Positions 11,701-24,605 of a stretch of 64,000 bases of DNA are shown here, piece after piece; position 1 is the stretch's first letter, and every line of letters begins with the position of its first letter. A program made the translations under genes and the position numbers. The notes beneath the pieces were generated by a model. That model was not told the origin of the DNA and ran no database searches. It saw only the letters and a list, made by a program, of their open reading frames with translations. This DNA comes from Anaeramoeba flamelloides (taxonomy: Eukaryota; Metamonada; Anaeramoebidae), in the NCBI GenBank assembly GCA_027625915.1, contig JANTQA010000047.1, positions 13,764,001-13,828,000 of the forward strand. Direction: 5' to 3'.

Positions 11701-14700
11701 AAAAATGGTTAGTGACTTAAACCAAAATTACAAGTTAAAAAAATTTCAAAATAAATACAACATAAATCAAAATAACAACACTAACAATAATTTAATAAAA
11801 AAAAAAGATTTTGTTCTTAATGAAAAATATTTATATGATTATTTTATTATTGAATTAACGGACATCCGTTCTTTAATTTTTTCAAATTATAACGAATGGT
11901 CTAATTATATCAATAATAATAAATTAAACCATTCAAATCAAATTTTAAAAGAATTTAATACAAATATTAAAATCAATTTTTCAATTATTCCATCCCACCC
12001 AAATTATTATTCAGTTAAAGTCTTTATAAATTTAAATAAATTACATTTCGAATTGAATTTAGAACAATATATTGAATTGTTACTCTTTATAGACTATATT
12101 TTAATCCCAAACAATGATAATGATGATAATAATAGTTTTCAAAAAGACCACATAATAATAGATAAAGATAATCTTAATAATGAATATAATAAAAAAAGCA
12201 TTGAATACATTCAACGAATTAATCAAAATTTAAATCAAAAAATGATTAAAAATAAACTTTCAAATTTTGAAATAAATTTAAAAAAAATTACAATAAAAAT
12301 ATTAAAATCAAAACAATTAACAAATTCAAAATTATTAAAATTAAATATTTTTGATTCCAAAATTAATTTTTTAAAATCAAATTATAATAATTTATTAAAA
12401 ATTAAAATTAAATCCTTTTTAATGTATAATTATTTTTTTGATAAAAAGCAATTATTAATAAATAACAGTTTAACAAATAATAATACAATCAACAATTTTT
12501 TAATTTTCAATTGTGACATTTCCCAAATTTATTCACCCGAATTTAAAGGGGTTGAAAAGGTAATTGATTTAAACTTGAACGAACTTATAATTACTTTAAA
12601 TGGGAAAACCTTCAGTGAAATCAAAAAAATACTTTTCCATTATAAAAAGAAGAAAAAACAATTATTGAATTTAAAAATAAATAGAAGAGGTAATTACACA
12701 AAAGAAAAGAATCAAAATAATGAAAAATTTAAATTAAAAAAATTTATTAAAATTAAAAAAAAGCCAAGGAAGGTTATGAAAAAGGAAATAATCAAATATT
12801 TTGTGAATTTAAAAATAAATAAATTTAAATTTATTTTTTCAAAAAAATTTCAAAAACAATTATTTGGAATGAATATAAGTAATTTAAGTTGGAATATTAA
12901 AAATAATATTAAATGGAGTGAAATTACTGGATCGTTCCAAGACTTTGAAATTACGAATTTAACCAAATCTGAAAAAGAACGAATTTATCCATATTTTATC
13001 AAATTAAACAAAAAAAAAAATTTTAATTTTTCTTTCGATTTATATCACGACAAAAAATGGAAATTATATCCTAGATATGATTCAAAACTGAGTTTACAAT
13101 TAAACGGCCTCCAAATTTATTATTTACAGCAATTTGTCGATGAATTTAATAATTATTTTGATTTTTTATCTTACAAAAATAAACGGTATTCAACGTCTGC
13201 AACAACAATTAAGCAAAGAACAACACATTTTATTGGAAGGCATATCCAAGAACAAATCAAATCTTTATTTAAAATTGAATTATTGAATATCCAAATTATT
13301 TTACCACAAAATAGTTGCTCTAAAAACATTTTAATTAGCAAAATTGATAAAATAATTTTAACAAATAAATTTTTAATTCTAAGAGAAAACAATAATCAAA
13401 TTTTAACAGATAATTATCAATTTAATTTAACAAACTTCCATTTAAAAATAGGTAGGTTTAATGGTCTACACACAAATTCAAATACTATAAATTTTAAAGA
13501 TTTTCCAACAGTAATTAGACCTATTGATTTATTTATTAATCTTCAAAGGCCATTAAATCCACAAGAAAATAGAATTCCAGAATTATTTTTTTCTAGCTCA
13601 ATACCTTCAATAAGAATAATATTTAATAAATTTCAATATTATCAATTCTTAAAAATCTTGTATCAGAATTTTAATGAAAAATCTTATTTTAGTCAACAAT
13701 TTGAAAAAAAATATTATAATATTATAAATAATAAAAATAATAACTTTGAAAAGGAGAATTATAATATACATAAAAACAAACAATTAACTTTAAAAAAAAA
13801 ATCCAATTTATTAAAAACAAAAATCATATCTAATAATTCAATTAAGAATATCAATAAACAATTCAATTTTGAACAAAATTTTAATAACAACATTAAGAAT
13901 ATTAAAAATAAAACAATTTTTAAAGCCCAATTAAATAAGAGATTAATTAACATTAAAATTAATTTCGACTTAAATAAATTATCTATAAAATTAATAGAAG
14001 GAAATTTCTTTGAAAAAACGAAAAACATAAATCAAAGCGAACAACTTAAACCATTATTAAAATTTTATTTTAATTATTTTAATTTTAATATGAAAAAATT
14101 TAATAATAATATCTATTACTTTACAATAAAATTAAAAGATATTGAAGCCAGTGATGAAAATATAGATAATATTGGTAAAAATAAAATTTTAATGATAAGT
14201 AAAGGTAAAACCGAAATCAACTATTTATTAAATAATAATAATGGTATTAAAAATCTAAAAATTGATTTTGGCTCAATACATTTTGTTTGTTTATGGCCAA
14301 GTTTTTTTACATTACTTGATTTTTTTTTAAAAAATGATAATAAAAAAATTAATGTTGAAAAAATAAATATGAACCAAACAATATTTGAAGAAAATGATAA
14401 TATAAAAACAAAAGAAAATGACAATGAGAATAATCAAGAGAATGGAAATAGAAAAGAAAAAAACAAAATTGGTGAGGTCCCAGAAAAGGGAAATACAAAG
14501 ATGAAAGGTAAAAAAATTGAAAAAGATTTAAAAGTGGAAGTAGAAAAAGAGAAAAAAACACAAATCAAAAATGAATATGAGAATGAATACGAAAACGAAT
14601 ATGAAAATGAATATGAGAATGAATATGAAAAGGGAAAGGAAAAGGAAAAAGAAAAAGAAAAAGAAATAAACAAAAGAGAGAAAGAAGATAAACAAAAAGA

Positions 14701-17700
14701 AACAAAAAAACAATCACTGGCTAAAAATGAAAATGAAAATGAAAATGAAAAACGAAAAGAAAATAAGTATGGAAATCAATACAAAAAACAAGAGAATAAT
14801 CAAAGGATAAATGAAAATAATGAAATTGGAAAAGGGGAAAATGAAAATGAAACAAAAAGGAGTAATAATGACAGTTTTACTTTTAATAATAGTAAATTAG
14901 ATAATCATTTAACAAAAAATAAAAACCAAAAATATGTAGAAAAAATAATTGATATTAAAAAAAATATTGATCAAATTATAAAAACAAAAGATAAAGAATT
15001 TAATGATCAATTTTTAAAAAAAAAATTATTTGATCGGAAAAAAAATGAATTTAATGAAAAATATTTTGAAAAAAAACATGATAATTTAACTGTTTATTTA
15101 ATAATTAAGGAATTCAAATTTATCATACCAGAAAACCAAATCGAAAAAAACTGCCCAGGCTTAATTTTACATCAAGAATTATTTTTGAAATATTATGATG
15201 ATGGGAAAAATAGTTATGAAACCAAAGTCTTTCTGAAGAATTTAAAATTGTATCGTTGCTATTTAGGGATTTTTAATAAATACGTTGAAACCATAATAGA
15301 AGATTGTGATGTTGGTTTAAATTTTTTATTTGGTAAAATTAAAAAAAAAAAATATTTGAGGTATTTTATTCAATTTGAAAAATTAAATTGTTATTTCAGT
15401 TATTGGGATATTCGAATGATTGCATTAATTTTACAAGATTTAAAAAAATATAAAATAAATAAAGAAAATAATGACAATTTAAAGAGCAATCTCAATAATA
15501 ACACGGATAATAACAAGAATGGAAATTCAAACAAAAAAAAATACAAAAATTTTAATAATTTTCATAATGCTAATTTTATAGACGGTGTACATACCAATGG
15601 GATTAATCAAAATATTAAAAAAAAAGAATTCATAATTGAATCCTTGAATTTTAAATCTAATCAAATTGATATCTATTTTATTGATGACTGTTTTAGTGAA
15701 AGTCAAGTCGAGCCATTAATGAAATTTAAAATTAATCATTTAAATTTTGATTTAAAAAATTGGTCATATATAGCAAAATTTAATTTAAATCAATTGAAAA
15801 TTGAGTCTCATTATTATAATCCTAAAGGTTATTGGGAACCCTTTATTGAGCCATGGTCATTCAGTATATTTATTAAATATAATAATTCCAATGATTATAA
15901 ATGGGTCGAGTTTAATTCGAATGTAAAATTAAATGTGAACTTGACTTTGGAATTATGCACAATAATTGAAAAAATAAATAAAATTTTTTCTGGCAAAATT
16001 TATAATTTTGATTCAATAAAAATGGGACAATTCCATACATTTTGGATTAAAAATGACAGTGGATTAAAAATAATATATAGGCCATATTTTGAAAGAAAGT
16101 TTAATCGTATGCGATTGAAAGTAAAAAAAAACGATCAATATAATGTAAATTATATAAAAATGAATAAAAAGGACAAAATTATTATTTCAAATCAAGATCA
16201 AGAAAATATTATAAAAAAAGATGAAAGTAATGTAGAATTGAAGGAAAAAGAAATAAAAACAATAGAAGTTTTTGAAAAAAAGAATTTGAAAAAAATTGAA
16301 GAACAAGAAAACCAAATTAAAATAAAATTGAAGAACAAATATAATAAAAGAGATGTAGAAAAAAGTTATAAAATTGAAGAAAAAATACATAAGAATGAAG
16401 AATCTGTAAAAAAGGAAAATACAAATGAAAATAAAGAGAAGAATAAAATGGGAAATGAAAAAGAAAAGGGAAAAGAAAAAAATAAAATCAAAGAGTTTCT
16501 GCCAAAAGAATATAGAGAAGAAAAAGCGAAGAAAATTGGAAAAGAAAAAGAAAAAGAAAAAGGGGATAAAAATGATAAAGAAAAGGAAAGGGAAAGGGGA
16601 AGAGAAAGGGGAAATGAAAAGGGAAAGGGAAAGGGAAAAGGAAAGGGAAAAGGAAAAGGAAAGGAAAGGGGAAATGAAACGGAAAAGGAAAAGGAAAGGG
16701 AAAAGGAAAGGGAAAAGGAAAGGGAAAAGGAAAAGGAAAAGGAAAATGAAAAGGAAAAGGAAAAGGAAAAGGAAAAGGAAAAGGAAAAGGAAAAGGAAAA
16801 GGAAAGGGAAAAGGAAAAGGAAAAGGAATTTGGAAAAGAAAAGGAAAAAGAAAAAGAAAATGAAAAAGAAAAGGAAAAAGAAAATGAAAATGAAAAAGAA
16901 AATGAAAATGAAAATGAAAATGAAAAGGAAAAAGAAAAAGAAAAAGAAAACGAAAAATTATCAAATATTGAAGATAATAAAATGGAAGAAAAAAATAACA
17001 GAAGAAAAGGGAAGAAAAGAAAGAAAAAAAATAAACAAAAAAAAAAAATATTAAAAAATAAACAAAAAAATTATTTACCATTTTTTCGATCAAATTTGTC
17101 AAGGAAATTAAAGATTCAAAGAAATTATTTAAATAAAAATTATCAAATAATTTTTTATTTTCCAAAATTTGCAAAAAATAAATTTTTAGTCTCATTTGGC
17201 TCTGTTCATCAAAAAATTATGAATTTTCAAACTAAAAATAAAAATATTAATTATATTTTCCCATTACAATTAAAATACCAATCTGGGCATAAATATTTAT
17301 ATATAGAATCCAATATTAAAATAAAAAATCAAACTTTATTTAATTTTAAAATTTGGAAAAAGAAAAAAAATAACATGAAAAACAAAAATACAAAAATTAA
17401 TATTAAAAAAAAAAAAAATAAGAAAAGAAATTCTAAACCCCACCATCCACTAAAAAAAAACAAAAAACAAAAAAAACTAATAGTTCCTAATGCAACTGAA
17501 GGAATTTCCTTTGTTAAAAAAAAAATCTATTTAAAACTTGAAGGATTTCAAAACAAAATTTTAATTGATGTAAAAAATATAAAAGAGGAATTAAAATATA
17601 TTAAATTTACAAACAAGGATGGCAAAGAATTATTTTTTTGTTTAACATTTCAAAAAAACAATGAATTCAACAATTATGAAAATTACGATCAAAAAAAATA

Positions 17701-18448
17701 TAAAGACCTATTTTGGTTTATTACGATTTCACCACCAATAATTTTCCAAAATTGTTTATTAAGCCCCTTAAAATTAATATTGGAAAGTAACGAACCATCT
17801 ATTAGGAAAGAGATCGAATTAAAACCTTCTGAAAATTATAATTCAACAATATTACCGATGAAGAAAGAAAATAATTCTTATTTTGGCTTCCAAATTGAGG
17901 GGGGGCTTAAAGAAAGCAATTTTTTTGAAATCAATTATTTAAAATTAAAAAATTGGAAAAAGGATAAAAAAATTAGACTGCAGACATTAATTGGTAATAA
18001 ACGAATTGTTTTTATTTCAACAAAATATACAGAAACAAATACACTGATTCTGAATTTTTATTCAAAGTTTTATATAATAAATAAAACTGGATTGCAATTA
18101 AAATATAAAGGTAAGAAACATAAATATTATTATAAAAAATCAAACATAATTGAAAAAAAAATGCTGATTATGAAAAGGAAAAAGAATATTAAAATCATCA
18201 ATAAAAAAAAACTGGACAATCAAATAAATTTGATGGATGAAATTCAAAAAAAAAAGCAATTAAACAAAAATGAAAATATGGTAACTAATAATTACGATAA
18301 ATTAAAAAAGAATAATAACAAACAAAATAGAAATGCAAAAAAATTCGAATTAAAAATAACAAAAGGATCAAAATTGAATCAAAAAAGGCAAATGAATTAT
18401 AAAAATAATTTAATACAATTTTTAGAAAAAGAAAATAATTTAAAATTC

Positions 18449-18497
<49 letters not shown>

Positions 18498-21400
18498 GGA
18501 GTGTAGATACTAATACTTTCAGTGTGAGTAATAATCATAACAACAATTATAATACAAATAAAAATCAAATTGATCAAAAAAAAATTATACCAAATAATTT
18601 TAAAAATTTAAAGTATTTAATTAAAAAATTCCAATTACCCTATTTTTATGATGAAAATGAATTAAAAGTTCTTTATAAGAATTTTATTTATTCAAAATAT
18701 TTAAAAATAAATATCCCGTCACATAATAAAAATATAACTTTAAAAAATAAAAAAGGTAAAAAAATAAAATTAGGTATGGTTATTGAACAAGGAAAGGATA
18801 TTTTCCACAGAAGTTTATTTATTACATTGACTCCAAAATTCATTATATACAACAAAACAAAATATACTATTAAAATAAAATGGGATGATAAATTTGTTAA
18901 AAATAATAAAAAAATCCAAACCAAAGATAAAAAAGAAAGTAAGAAAGAGAACAACAATATCAAACTACTACATGAACCAACAACCATCCAAGAGGCAAAA
19001 AGGGGAAATGAAAAGAAACAAAATTTTGAAAATCAAGAAAAAGATACAAAAACGAAAAACGAAAAGAATGAAGAAAAAGAAAAAATCTCTAATATTAAAG
19101 AAAATAGCAAGTTAAACAAAAACAAAAAAGAAAAGAATATTAAGAAAATACATAAATATTTAATTAAATCGAATCAAATTAAACCAGTTTATAAATTTAG
19201 TGAGCAGACAAAAAAATTAAAACACATTCGTATAAAAATCAAAAAAAAATATGAGTGGAGTAAAACATTTTCAATTGTTGAATTAGGAACCGAGGTATTA
19301 AAAATATGGGATAAAAAAAATCAAAAATTTAAATTAATACGTATAAAAATACAAAATCAAAAAATATTAAACAATATAATTTTTACAAAAGAATATGTGG
19401 GATCACCCAAATATTTAATTAAAAATAATACGCCGCATATTATTAATTATTGGCAAAAGGGATGTTTAAAAAATGAAAAAATTAATTCCAATCAACAAGT
19501 TAGTTATTATTGGGAAGATTTTAAAAAAAGTCATAATATAATGATTCATCTATCAAAATTTAAAATCACTAAAGAGTTATCTTTTGAAAAGAAAAAAAAA
19601 CATTATTCCTTAGATTTAAATAATAACTATTCCAATCATAATAATAATAATAATAATAATAATAATCATAATCATAAAAACAATAATCATAACAATAACA
19701 ATAATATCAATAATAATAACAACAACAAGAATGATGATGATAGTGATAGTAATAGCAATGACAATAATATCAACAATAATGTTAGTGGTAATCGTGATAA
19801 TAATAATAATATATATAGTAATCCCAACATTCCCAGTCATAGTGATACTAATACGAATACTACTACTAATAATAATAATAATAATAATAATTGTTTTTTG
19901 GATATTTATTGTTATCAAAAAGGACCGACTAAAATTATATTATTTGAAAAGAGAGAAAAAAATATCAAATTAAACAAAAATTTGAAATTTTCACAATTAA
20001 TTAATTCTGATAAGAAAATCGAAAAGGAAATTATTTTGGTTAATTTACATTCCTTTGGGGTCTCTGTCATTCAAAACTATATTGAATTATTATATTTGTC
20101 AATCCTTGGAATAAATTTTAAATATAACAAAACAACCATCCACGACCATTTTGAATTTAGTATTGATAAATTACAATTGAATAACCAATCTAATATTGAT
20201 GTATTATATCCTGTAACATTAACTCAAAAAATAACTGATCATCATCGAAATCATCATGATAGTGATTATCAGAAAAAGAACCAAAAAAAGAAATATAAAC
20301 AAAATGAGAATGAAAATAATGAAAAAATATTAAAGTTAATATTGTGCAGAAACCTAATCAATAAAGATTTTTATTTTATCCCATATTTCTCAATTTTGAT
20401 TCAAACATTACTGATAAATCTTGAAGAAGATTTTTTAATCGAAGTAATGGTTTTCTTTCAAAAAAGCAAATTAATTGATCTGTTTTTCAAAATATTGAAT
20501 TTCAAATTCATAATATTCAAGAAGGATAAAATGGCAGAGGAAATCAACCAACAATCAAATTTCGGATTCAATTTAATTTCAAAAGTTGATTATTTTAACA
20601 CCCAGGGGTATAAAAGGCAAAAGGAATGGTTTTTCAATTTATTATTTATCAATCCTATCCAATTGATTTTGAATTTTGAATTATCCAATTCACATATAAA
20701 AAACCCTTTAACGAATTTCCTAAGAGTAATATCAACAACTCTCACTTCCATTCATAGTGCCGATATTAGATTAAATTCCCTGGTGCTGAATGATACTTTT
20801 CTTATTTCCGACCTAATCAAAGAATTATTTATACGTCATTATAAATATTCTCTTTTTAAACAAATTTATAATTTGATTGGAGGATTAGATTTAATAGGCG
20901 TGCCAATAACACTATTTAAGGGATTTAGTAATGGCTTGATATCCTTTTTCGTTGAACCTGCAAAGGGATTCATGGCTTATCCGTCAATAACAAATCTTGG
21001 AAAGGGTCTAACAAGGGGCACAAAGGATTTGGTAACAGAAAGCCTTGATGGTGTTTTCAATTCAGCTTCAAAGTTTATTGGTACATTAGGCACAGGTATT
21101 TCTGTTATGACAATGGATAAAGAGTTTACCCGTTCAAGAATTAGAGACAAACATTTGCACCCAACTCATAACATTGGTGATGGGCTGGTTTATGGTGGGT
21201 GGGCATTTGGTAAGGGGATATGGTCGGGGGTTTCCGGTATAATTTCCCAGCCAATAAGAGGCTTTCACAAAAGAGGCAAATATGGTGCAATCACTGGTAT
21301 AGGCAAGGGGATAATGGGGCTCGTAACAAAGCCAATGATCGGGATCACGGATTTTGCTACAAACGTGACAGATGGCTTAAAAAATACAAGTCATAAAATA

Positions 21401-22036
21401 CCAATTAAATTAGAAAGAACTAGAGTTCCAAGAAATTTTGATAATGATACGGATTACGATTACGATTACGATTACGATTACGATTATGTCAATAATTATA
21501 CAAGGAATAAAAAGAAATTAAAGATTTATGATCTTGAAAATTCCTTATCTCAAATTATTATTCATTCAAATATCCAATTAATAAACGAAAAAATTAAATT
21601 TTGTCAAATTTGTAACCAAAATAAAGAAGTTTCAATAATACAAACTGTAAATTGGATAATTTGTTCAAAAAATTATAATGTTAATTGGAAAATTAAGATC
21701 AGTAATTTTTTTCAAATCGAGAAAAATGTTGAAAAATTAATATTAAAATTTAAATTTTTCAGAAAAGATTCAATTATCCGCTCAAAAATAGTTTCTCATA
21801 GAATTATTTTTGATCAATCCAAGAATTTTCAATTAGTTTATTATTATTTTTTTAACTTAAGAAATCGATTAATTGGTGATAATTCGAATAAAAGAGAAGA
21901 AAGGGTAAAGGGGAAGGGAATTAAAGAAGAAAATGAAAAAGAAAATGAAAAAAAAAAGGAAAAAGAAAATGAAAATGAAATTGAAGAAGAAAAGGGAAAG
22001 AGAAAAGATGAAGAAAGGGGAAAGGGGAATAAATAA
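5726..22036 (+). CDS. VPS13: VPS13-family bridge-like lipid transfer protein (three exons)
   Basis: Exons 5726-5897, 5947-6362 and 9977-22036 join in phase to about 4215 aa, in the size range of VPS13 proteins (about 3000-4400 aa). VPS13 moves phospholipids in bulk between membranes at contact sites through a long hydrophobic groove. Domains: chorein N-terminus, residues 1 to about 190 (LNRILGRFLK, QLQLGLWEGDV, LEIPWKNLSSQPV, NFHIRLECNINN then RNDAIGITLDSLEIKST across the exon 2-3 join); extended RBG region; conserved YWEPFIEPWSF near 2150; VAB/SHR-BD-like region about 2215-3500 with IKNDSGLKIIYRP and YLIKNNTPHIINYW; VPS13_C/ATG2-C domain about 3829-4002 (GLDLIGVPITLFKG, GGWAFGKGIWSGVSGI); PH-like tail about 4070-4160. 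The ATG at 5726 is chosen because it places the chorein NR motif about ten residues in, as in yeast Vps13. Long Glu-Lys, Glu-Tyr-Glu-Asn and Asn tracts interrupt the loops. Confidence 0.95.
5898..5946 (+). other. VPS13 intron 1 (49 bp)
   Basis: GTAATATTTT donor and TTGGAAG acceptor. Removing it joins a split GAA codon (phase 1) and fuses LPLKLKW to ENNFIPNS in one frame, restoring chorein homology on both sides. Its length probably represents the normal small intron of this genome. Confidence 0.8.
7020..7376 (+). repeat. R7 repeat, partial copy a
   Basis: Matches the R7 family (38431-39258, 41506-42182): the CTTCTTTTGGTTTAAAAAA-TTTAAATA segment and then AAATTCAAATAACAAAAAAAAG followed by CATAGGATC-like sequence. 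It is cut at 7377 by a second R7 start. The boundary at about 7020 is approximate. Confidence 0.45.
7377..7480 (+). repeat. R7 repeat, start of copy b inside copy a
   Basis: Begins TTAAGGGTCTAGCCACTTAC, the same terminus as the full R7 element at 41502 (TTAAGGGTCTAGTCATTTAC), and continues with the AAAGGTATT...CTTTTTTTTTGG block. Only the first 100 bp or so can be followed. Confidence 0.5.
7575..7850 (+). repeat. Dispersed segment shared with 56025-56330
   Basis: GGATTTATTGATAAGGGTTA-AGTG and the following sequence align with GGATTTATTGGTAAGGGTTA-AGTG at 56030, same strand, over roughly 280 bp. Here it lies 5' of a plus-strand LINE remnant; at 56 kb it lies 3' of a minus-strand LINE remnant. 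It may therefore be a LINE untranslated region or an independent repeat. Confidence 0.5.
7963..9375 (+). mobile_element. Degenerate LINE (non-LTR retrotransposon) reverse transcriptase
   Basis: Fragments of a LINE-type reverse transcriptase are readable across all three plus frames: SGDEGIPENYRPI (template contact), FIVTIDIKKHFDTISQI (motif A, normally DIKKAFD), VYQGGPFSPLIFGFI (motif B), MLGDELILIM at the FADD position of motif C, GMNPNIDKT and KYLGIWL (motif D/thumb). A C-terminal zinc-binding tail follows with CNLCKK...EDIDHFLWDC. Many stops and frame changes and the altered motif C show it is dead. No endonuclease domain is visible, consistent with 5' truncation. It sits in sense orientation inside VPS13 intron 2. 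Confidence 0.85.
9378..9805. repeat. Foldback repeat, family FB (copy 1)
   Basis: Long inverted repeat: arm 9455-9511 (CGCTTTTCTTGAGGTTTTCT then TGTGAAGTGTTCTAGG) pairs with 9670-9723 (CCTAGAACACTTCACA then AAACTCAAGAAAAGC). The interior contains a second palindrome around AAATTTTAATAAATTT. Related copies lie at 51.4, 55.5 and 62.7 kb. Confidence 0.7.
14572..14634 (+). repeat. In-frame EYEN tandem repeat in VPS13
   Basis: Imperfect 12-bp units (GAATATGAGAAT and variants) encode five tandem EYEN motifs at about residue 1730, followed by a KEKEKE stretch. The units differ only at synonymous positions. Confidence 0.8.
16420..17060 (+). repeat. Purine-rich Glu-Lys repeat tract in VPS13
   Basis: About 640 bp almost free of C and T on the plus strand, made of GAAAAG/GGAAAG-type units and encoding Glu-Lys-Arg-Asn repeats (about residues 2340-2560) within the VAB region. 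Runs of only A and G exceed 60 bp at 16681-16745 and 16747-16828. The repetition opens long artefactual frames on both strands. Confidence 0.9.
18450..18496 (+). repeat. AAT trinucleotide repeat (poly-Asn) in VPS13
   Basis: Uninterrupted AAT repeat encoding about 16 Asn. A second, more degenerate Asn/His-rich block occupies about 19614-19894. Both fall in loops between VAB-like units. Confidence 0.9.
21457..21487 (+). repeat. GATTAC hexanucleotide repeat (Asp-Tyr) in VPS13
   Basis: Five GATTAC units encode a DYDYDYDYDY run directly after the ATG2-C/VPS13_C domain, before the PH-like tail. Confidence 0.85.
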
Positions 22037-22377
22037 TCAAAAAGTTAATTCATAAGAAGATGATAAAATGAAAAGGTAAGCAGGAACCAAAAAAAGTTCT
22101 GGAATTAGACAAATAAAAAAATTAGAGGATAAAAAACAATAAAAAAGTTGAAGTTATTTTTTTTATAAATTCTTATTTTCATTCAAATTTCATTCGAAAA
22201 AAAATACAATAAGGAAAAAAATATTTTCTACTTGTCAATAAAATCAATGAATATAATTTTATTCTTAAAAAATATTTTTTATGTTCAATATTTCGAATTG
22301 CCTTGTTTGTGTGAGCAAATAATTATAATTCATTTTCTTATTTATTATTTTTGAATGATATATATATATATATATAT
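22037..22377. other. VPS13 3' flank
   Basis: The stop TAA ends at 22036. AATAAA-like hexamers near 22110-22120 are candidate polyadenylation signals. A TA microsatellite (22358-22379) leads into the TIR element that follows. Confidence 0.45.
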
Positions 22378-23880
22378 ATCCCTTAGCACCCCGGATTTGC
22401 CTAAATTTCATCAAGTTTTTTAAATTAGATTTAAAATGATATTGATCTACTAATATATTAATTTTCTTATTTGTCTTTAATCCAGATTTGAATTATAATA
22501 AAAAGTCAAAATAGTTCAAAGATAAAGCAGTTAAGTTATTGCTTTTTTTTTTGAAATTGAAAAAAAAAATAATAATTATTCATTTTTACATTTTTTTTAA
22601 AGATTTTTATTTTTATTTTATTTTTTTAAATCAGAAATTTTATTACATTAATAGTAATTCAAAACACAACACTTTAATTTATTAATAATAACCACCAAAC
22701 AATTTTGCTAATTTTATGATATAAAAAATAAATAAAAAAATAAATTACTTTGAAATTTAATTTTTTTTTTTTAGAAAAAATTTCAATAAATATCCTATTA
22801 AGAGAAAAATGAAATTTATTTCTTTAGGCCAAAATTAAATTTTTAATATGATTAATTTTCTAAAACTTTTATTTAAGCAATAGATAATAATCGAAAATCA
22901 AAAAAAAAAAAAAAATGTAAAATAATTTCAATTTATTAAATTGGAATAAAACAAATATAAATCACTTTTTAATCGATAAAATATCTATACCTAAATTTAA
23001 AATAAAATAAAAAATAACTCTTAAATATTATTACAATATAATAAAATAATCTATTTGAAACCAACTTTTTTTTATTGCATTTTATTATTGGTAAAAATTT
23101 GAATAATATATTTGCAATATTTGGATTTTTCCTTAATAAATTAATCCATATCTTGTTAAATAAGTTCTGATATATGGTCTCTAATTCAACAATATTGTTT
23201 ATTTTATGTCTAGATTTTAAAAAGTCAAAAATTAAAAAATAGTAAAAAATAAAAAAAAAAAAAAACAATTATTAATCTGACTCGAACTATTAGCCAAATC
23301 ATTTAAAATGGAAAAAAAATCTTGTTGAAAAAATTGTAAAATTTTGCAATGAAAAAAATTTTGATTTTTTTTTCTAATTTAATTTATATTTTTTTTTATT
23401 TTTAAATTATTTAGTATCTAATATAGATTGTGATATTGAATGGTAATCAGTAGATAAAACAAATTTTCTATGTGATGTTATAATATCTTTTATAATGAAT
23501 TAATTATTTAATCAAGCATTTTAGGCAATTTTGGGGTGCAAAGGACCCCAAAAAAATTTCCAGTAAAGTATGATGTGTTTTAAATGTTAAAACTAAGAGG
23601 TTTTTGATGTCTAGACAAACTTTTCAAAAAAAAAAAAAAATTATTTTGACAAAATTTGGAAAAATAATAAAATCATAATAACCAAAAAAAAAATTCCCGA
23701 TGTTTGAAATTTTTTTTCAAGTTATTTTTTTATTTTAAGTAACTATACAATTTTTAATTATAAAATTTTCTTTCTAGGATAATTTTTTATTAATTCTATA
23801 TATTATTATCCTTTGCTAACATTTCAAATTAAAATTTTTGTTTGAAATGTTTTTAGGTTATTTGGGGCGCTAAGGGATAT
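22378..23880. mobile_element. TIR-bounded element, about 1.5 kb, Tc1/mariner-like by ends
   Basis: Left end TATCCCTTAGCACCCCGGAT then TTGCCTAAA; right end, reverse-complemented, ATATCCCTTAGCGCCCCAAA then TAACCTAAA. Both ends sit in TA repeats, compatible with a TA target. A third copy of the end in the right-hand orientation lies internally at about 23515-23556 (TTTTAGGCAATTTTGGGGTG). A minus-strand open frame at 22969-23268 contains LETIYQNLFNKIWINLLRKN, but I see no convincing DDE motif. The superfamily is inferred from the ends only. Confidence 0.5.
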
Positions 23881-23970
23881 ATATATATCACAGGTATGAC
23901 GATTTTTTTGATTTCATTAAACGCGTTTTATACGCCTGAGCAACACTCCAAATTCGTTTTTATGATATAG

Positions 23971-23973
<3 letters not shown>

Positions 23974-24016
<43 letters not shown>

Positions 24017-24022
24017 GTGTGT
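23974..24022. repeat. GT/TATG microsatellite
   Basis: Uninterrupted GT dinucleotides followed by TATG units and a few more GT. Confidence 0.95.
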
Positions 24023-24564
24023 AATCAAGACACAAAACAAATATGTGAGCTGATCTAATTTGGAATCGGTAAAAAAGTTAAATTTTGATTACTTTTCTTC
24101 CTCTACTAGTAATTTTTTTAAAACAAAATTAATTCTTTTTCTCAATTTCTAAAGAGTTTATAATTTCCATGGGTTTTAAACTGAAACCATACTTTGGATT
24201 GTATTGGTATTTTCAAAATCGAAAATCAAATTATTAACATGGTTTTAAATTCAAAATCACTTAAATAGAAATTGTGAATTCCCATTGTTTTCCAATTAAT
24301 TTAAGGTAAAAAAGTATTAACTGTATATAATTGGTTTTTTTTTTTCTTTTTTTTTTTCATTGTTTTTAAGTTTTTTTGTTTGCATTTTTTCACATCACAG
24401 AAACGAAAAGTATGATTTTAAAAGAATTCGAGAACTTTTTCTAAAAAAAAAAAAAAAAAAAAAAAACCAATGAAACTAAAAAAACATGTAAAAAATAATT
24501 GAAAAAATGTGATTTTATAAGTAGTTCGTGATTTTAAAACGAAAAACTGTACTACCTGTTATAT

Positions 24565-24605
<41 letters not shown>

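Noticed and set aside
16425-17195. Long open frames overlapping VPS13 (plus 209 aa Lys-rich; minus 235 aa Phe-Pro-rich)
   Set aside because: They are shadows of the GAAAAG repeat, which lacks stops in several frames; no domain and no conserved composition beyond the repeat.
19616-19973. Ile-rich open frames on both strands over the Asn repeat
   Set aside because: Shadows of the AAT/AAC repeat of VPS13.
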